Positions 61,853 to 64,000 of a stretch of 64,000 bases of DNA are shown here, in pieces. The translations under genes were made by a program, and so were the position numbers. Each line of letters begins with the position of its first letter. Position 1 is the stretch's first letter. The notes below the pieces were generated by a model, which worked only from the letters and a program-made list of their open reading frames with translations, made no database searches and was not told the DNA's origin. This stretch comes from Citrus sinensis. Lineage: Eukaryota > Streptophyta > Magnoliopsida > Sapindales > Rutaceae. Location of the stretch: positions 3,348,001 to 3,412,000 of the forward strand of contig NC_068564.1 of assembly GCF_022201045.2 (NCBI RefSeq). Reading direction: 5' to 3'.

Positions 61853-63967
61853 GTTTTTTTTTAAAACTGATTAAGCATCAGGTTATTGTATTACACACGA
61901 GATATTTACAAATGACAACAGATCATTGCACTGATATTTACAATCATATATATACCTGGGACTTACATTATTATATTTTTATTCTATGAAGTACATGTCT
62001 AGCCAAATACCCCTCACGGGAAGGGATGTCTCTACTCCATTCGCATTTCACAAGGAAGAAAAACATTATAAATAATATCTATACAATTATGCTTAATTAA
62101 GGGAGTTTGAGTATATGGGGACTCGAACCATTGCCCTCATAGTCATGCTTGACTTTAAGGGTGCGTTTGGCACACTATATTGTATTATGTTGTATTGTAT
62201 TATTTTAATACAGGTGTATTGTATTATGTTGTATTGCATTAGCATTGTATTATAATAATGTTATACAGTGTTTGACATCACACTGTATTGTATTAATTTT
62301 TAGTTATACTATGTTTGGTGCCGCATTGTACTGTATTAATTTTTTAGTGATTAATTTTGATTACATATTTTAAAAAAATATTTATTAATACTTAGGTACT
62401 AAATATCAAAAATTTAAAATTGAGAAATTTAACATTATTTTTTAATATCATAATTCTTCATAAAAATCAAACTTTATAACTTTAAATTTTTGTCCGTATA
62501 ACATTTATTTTTACAATATTTTCCAAATATATAACCTTTGAAATGAAGATTGAAGCAAATAATTCAATTAAATAACCTCTAAATAATATCAAGACATAAA
62601 TAAAATCCACTACGTGCAACCGTGGTCTTCTAATTTCGTAAATTCAAATTCTAGGATTGCTTAATCCATAAACTTAAAATCTTTTTCATTCTTTTATTGT
62701 TTCAATTTGGTAACCAAAAAGCCTGTGTTTAATGAAAATAGTGATATGATGGTTTCAATTTGGTCCAGATTATTTGTTTTTACGTCTTAGAATAATGCCA
62801 TTGAATGAAATCAACATTGCTTTTCCTTTTCTTTTCCTCAAGCCTCACTGCAAAATCAAGAAAAGCTTACAACAACAACAACAATAAAACACAAATTTCT
62901 ATGGGAAAGAACGTCGTTGAACCGATGACGAGACATGTGTCTAATTTGCAAAGCTCAGTTCATCAAAGTTCAAACTACAGCATGTTCGAAAATCAAACAA
63001 AAATTAAAGCATGAACAGAACAACAAAATGTCAGTGAGAACAACCATGAAACACCTTCCCTCCATTTCCTATCGCGCTTTCTGTTTTTGCTTTACAATCC
63101 CCTCCACTCACCGACTCACGAAACCAAAAAACCAAAAAGCCAAAACAAAAACCCACAGTCATCAAATTCAAAGCGAAAGCCAACAGCAACACAAGAATCC
63201 CTACACACTCCTCAGACAAGACCCAATAGAAAATTTCCCCTCACTTTGCTTCGTTAGGGTTCAATTTCCCCAAATTATCAAAGAAATAGCAATTCTAACA
63301 TGTTGTGAAGCATTTACATAAAAAATTAAAGTTAACAGTTGGAAAAAAAATATATAAAGAGAAATTAAATAAATCGAGAACCTCCGGCTTCTTGAAGCTT
63401 TTACTATTTAGCTTGGAATAGTATGAGAAAGAGACATGTGATATTTAGCCTCTGTTTTGTTATAGAAATCGTGAGAAGAAATAAAGAGAAAGACCTTTTC
63501 AAAAATCAAAGTTGTAGTTCGTTGATTCAGGAGGCGAAGGCAAGCATGGCGGTGGTATTGCACAGTGGGGTGGTGACGGAGCTGGCTGTCACGCAGAGAT
63601 AGAAGATTGCATGGTGGTCGAGTGTCGTGCGTCAGCAAGTTAAAAGAGAAGGCAGTGGTGTTGCGGGATGGGGTGGTGGTGGAGCTGGGGTGTTGCGCGG
63701 CGAAGGACGATGGCCTGGTGTGGAGCGTTGTGTTCGTGAGAGAGCATAAAGAAGGAGAAAGTTAAGGGAAGGAGGATGATCTATTGCAAACCCGTATAAA
63801 CCCGTTGAGGGGGGGGGGGGGTGTCGGGTTTAGTTTATGCGGGTGTAACTGCCAAACACGAGATTGTATAATTCTAATGCAATACAGAGTCCTTATCCTA
63901 TATATTACCGCGTGCCAAACATGCCCTAAGGGCAATGATTCACCACTGGACTACAAGCTCAAGTGGC
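61853..63967 (-). mobile_element. tRNA-derived SINE, interrupted by a Tourist-like element
   Basis: It is flanked by exact 11-bp duplications TGAATTGAGCC at 61842-61852 and 63968-63978. Read on the minus strand it starts GCCACTTGAGCTTG, then the pol III A box TAGTCCAGTGG (63953-63943) and, after removing the insertion, the B box GGTTCGAGTCC (62129-62119) about 45 bp on. It ends in about nine A residues (61862-61854 on the complementary strand). Without the insertion the SINE is about 340 bp. Confidence 0.88.
62159..63926. mobile_element. Tourist/PIF-Harbinger-like non-autonomous element, 1768 bp
   Basis: The left end GGGTGCGTTTGGCACAC pairs with the complement of the right end (GGGCATGTTTGGCACGC), 13 of 17 matching. 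A TAA target duplication lies at 62156-62158 and 63927-63929, the 3-bp TWA target typical of PIF/Harbinger. Subterminal inverted similarity includes TGTATTGCATTAG at 62230-62242, mirrored at 63874-63886. It sits inside the SINE, splitting it. There is no transposase. The interior has a relatively GC-rich tract (63520-63730) with repeated GGGGTGGTG and GGAGCTGG words, and a run of ten G residues near 63811. Confidence 0.82.
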
Positions 63968-64000
63968 TGAATTGAGCCATTTTTAAATGAACTGGCAAGG

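Overview
This is a nuclear window from a eudicot plant. It is AT-rich, has spliced genes with GT-AG introns, and is dense in MITEs, SINE and LINE debris and microsatellites. Codon content, the predicted proteins and the repeat types resemble Citrus or a close Sapindales relative. That assignment is a judgement from remembered proteins, not a computed match. There is no CRISPR array, rRNA gene or complete autonomous transposon.

Layout. 1-2.5 kb is unresolved, with gene-edge-like sequence on the minus strand. 2.5-7.1 kb (-) holds a TPX2-family spindle protein in about 17 exons. 7.1-12.8 kb is intergenic and carries two sharply bounded MITEs, a hAT-type with an 8-bp target duplication and a Mutator-type with a 9-bp one. 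12.8-15.2 kb (+) is an ACS10/ACS12-type aminotransferase in four exons. It converges on a DUF688 proline-rich protein (15.8-16.6 kb, -). 17.2-17.8 kb and 26.6-27.0 kb (+) are two A20/AN1 zinc-finger stress-associated proteins inside a duplicated block. Between them lie a decayed MULE carrying a transposase N-terminal fragment, an EBP2-like rRNA-processing gene with an early in-frame stop, and an unidentified coding-like scrap. 28.9-30.3 kb (-) is a DUF3475/DUF668 (PSI-like) protein. 30.3-38.3 kb has no recognisable gene. 38.3-60.0 kb (-) is a complete CPSF160 gene in 26 coding exons, whose introns hold LINE, MITE and other repeat insertions. 60-64 kb ends in a tRNA-derived SINE that was later split by a Tourist/Harbinger-like element.

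Functional relations. The genes do not form a pathway. They cover mitosis (TPX2-like), amino-acid transamination (ACS10/12), stress zinc fingers (SAPs), ribosome biogenesis (EBP2), growth signalling (PSI-like) and mRNA 3' processing (CPSF160). The order ACS10/12 - DUF688 - DUF668 - CPSF160 matches, from memory, Arabidopsis At5g51690 to At5g51660, so this looks like a conserved block into which the SAP/EBP2/MULE section was added.

Exon boundaries for the TPX2-like, ACS and CPSF160 genes were worked out by hand from splice sites and reading phase, and all add up in frame. No system looks wholly undescribed. The most interesting items are the nested SINE/Tourist insertion, the 72-bp duplication of a splice acceptor in the TPX2-like gene, the nonsense codon in EBP2, and the SAP duplication with an empty-site/filled-site MITE comparison.
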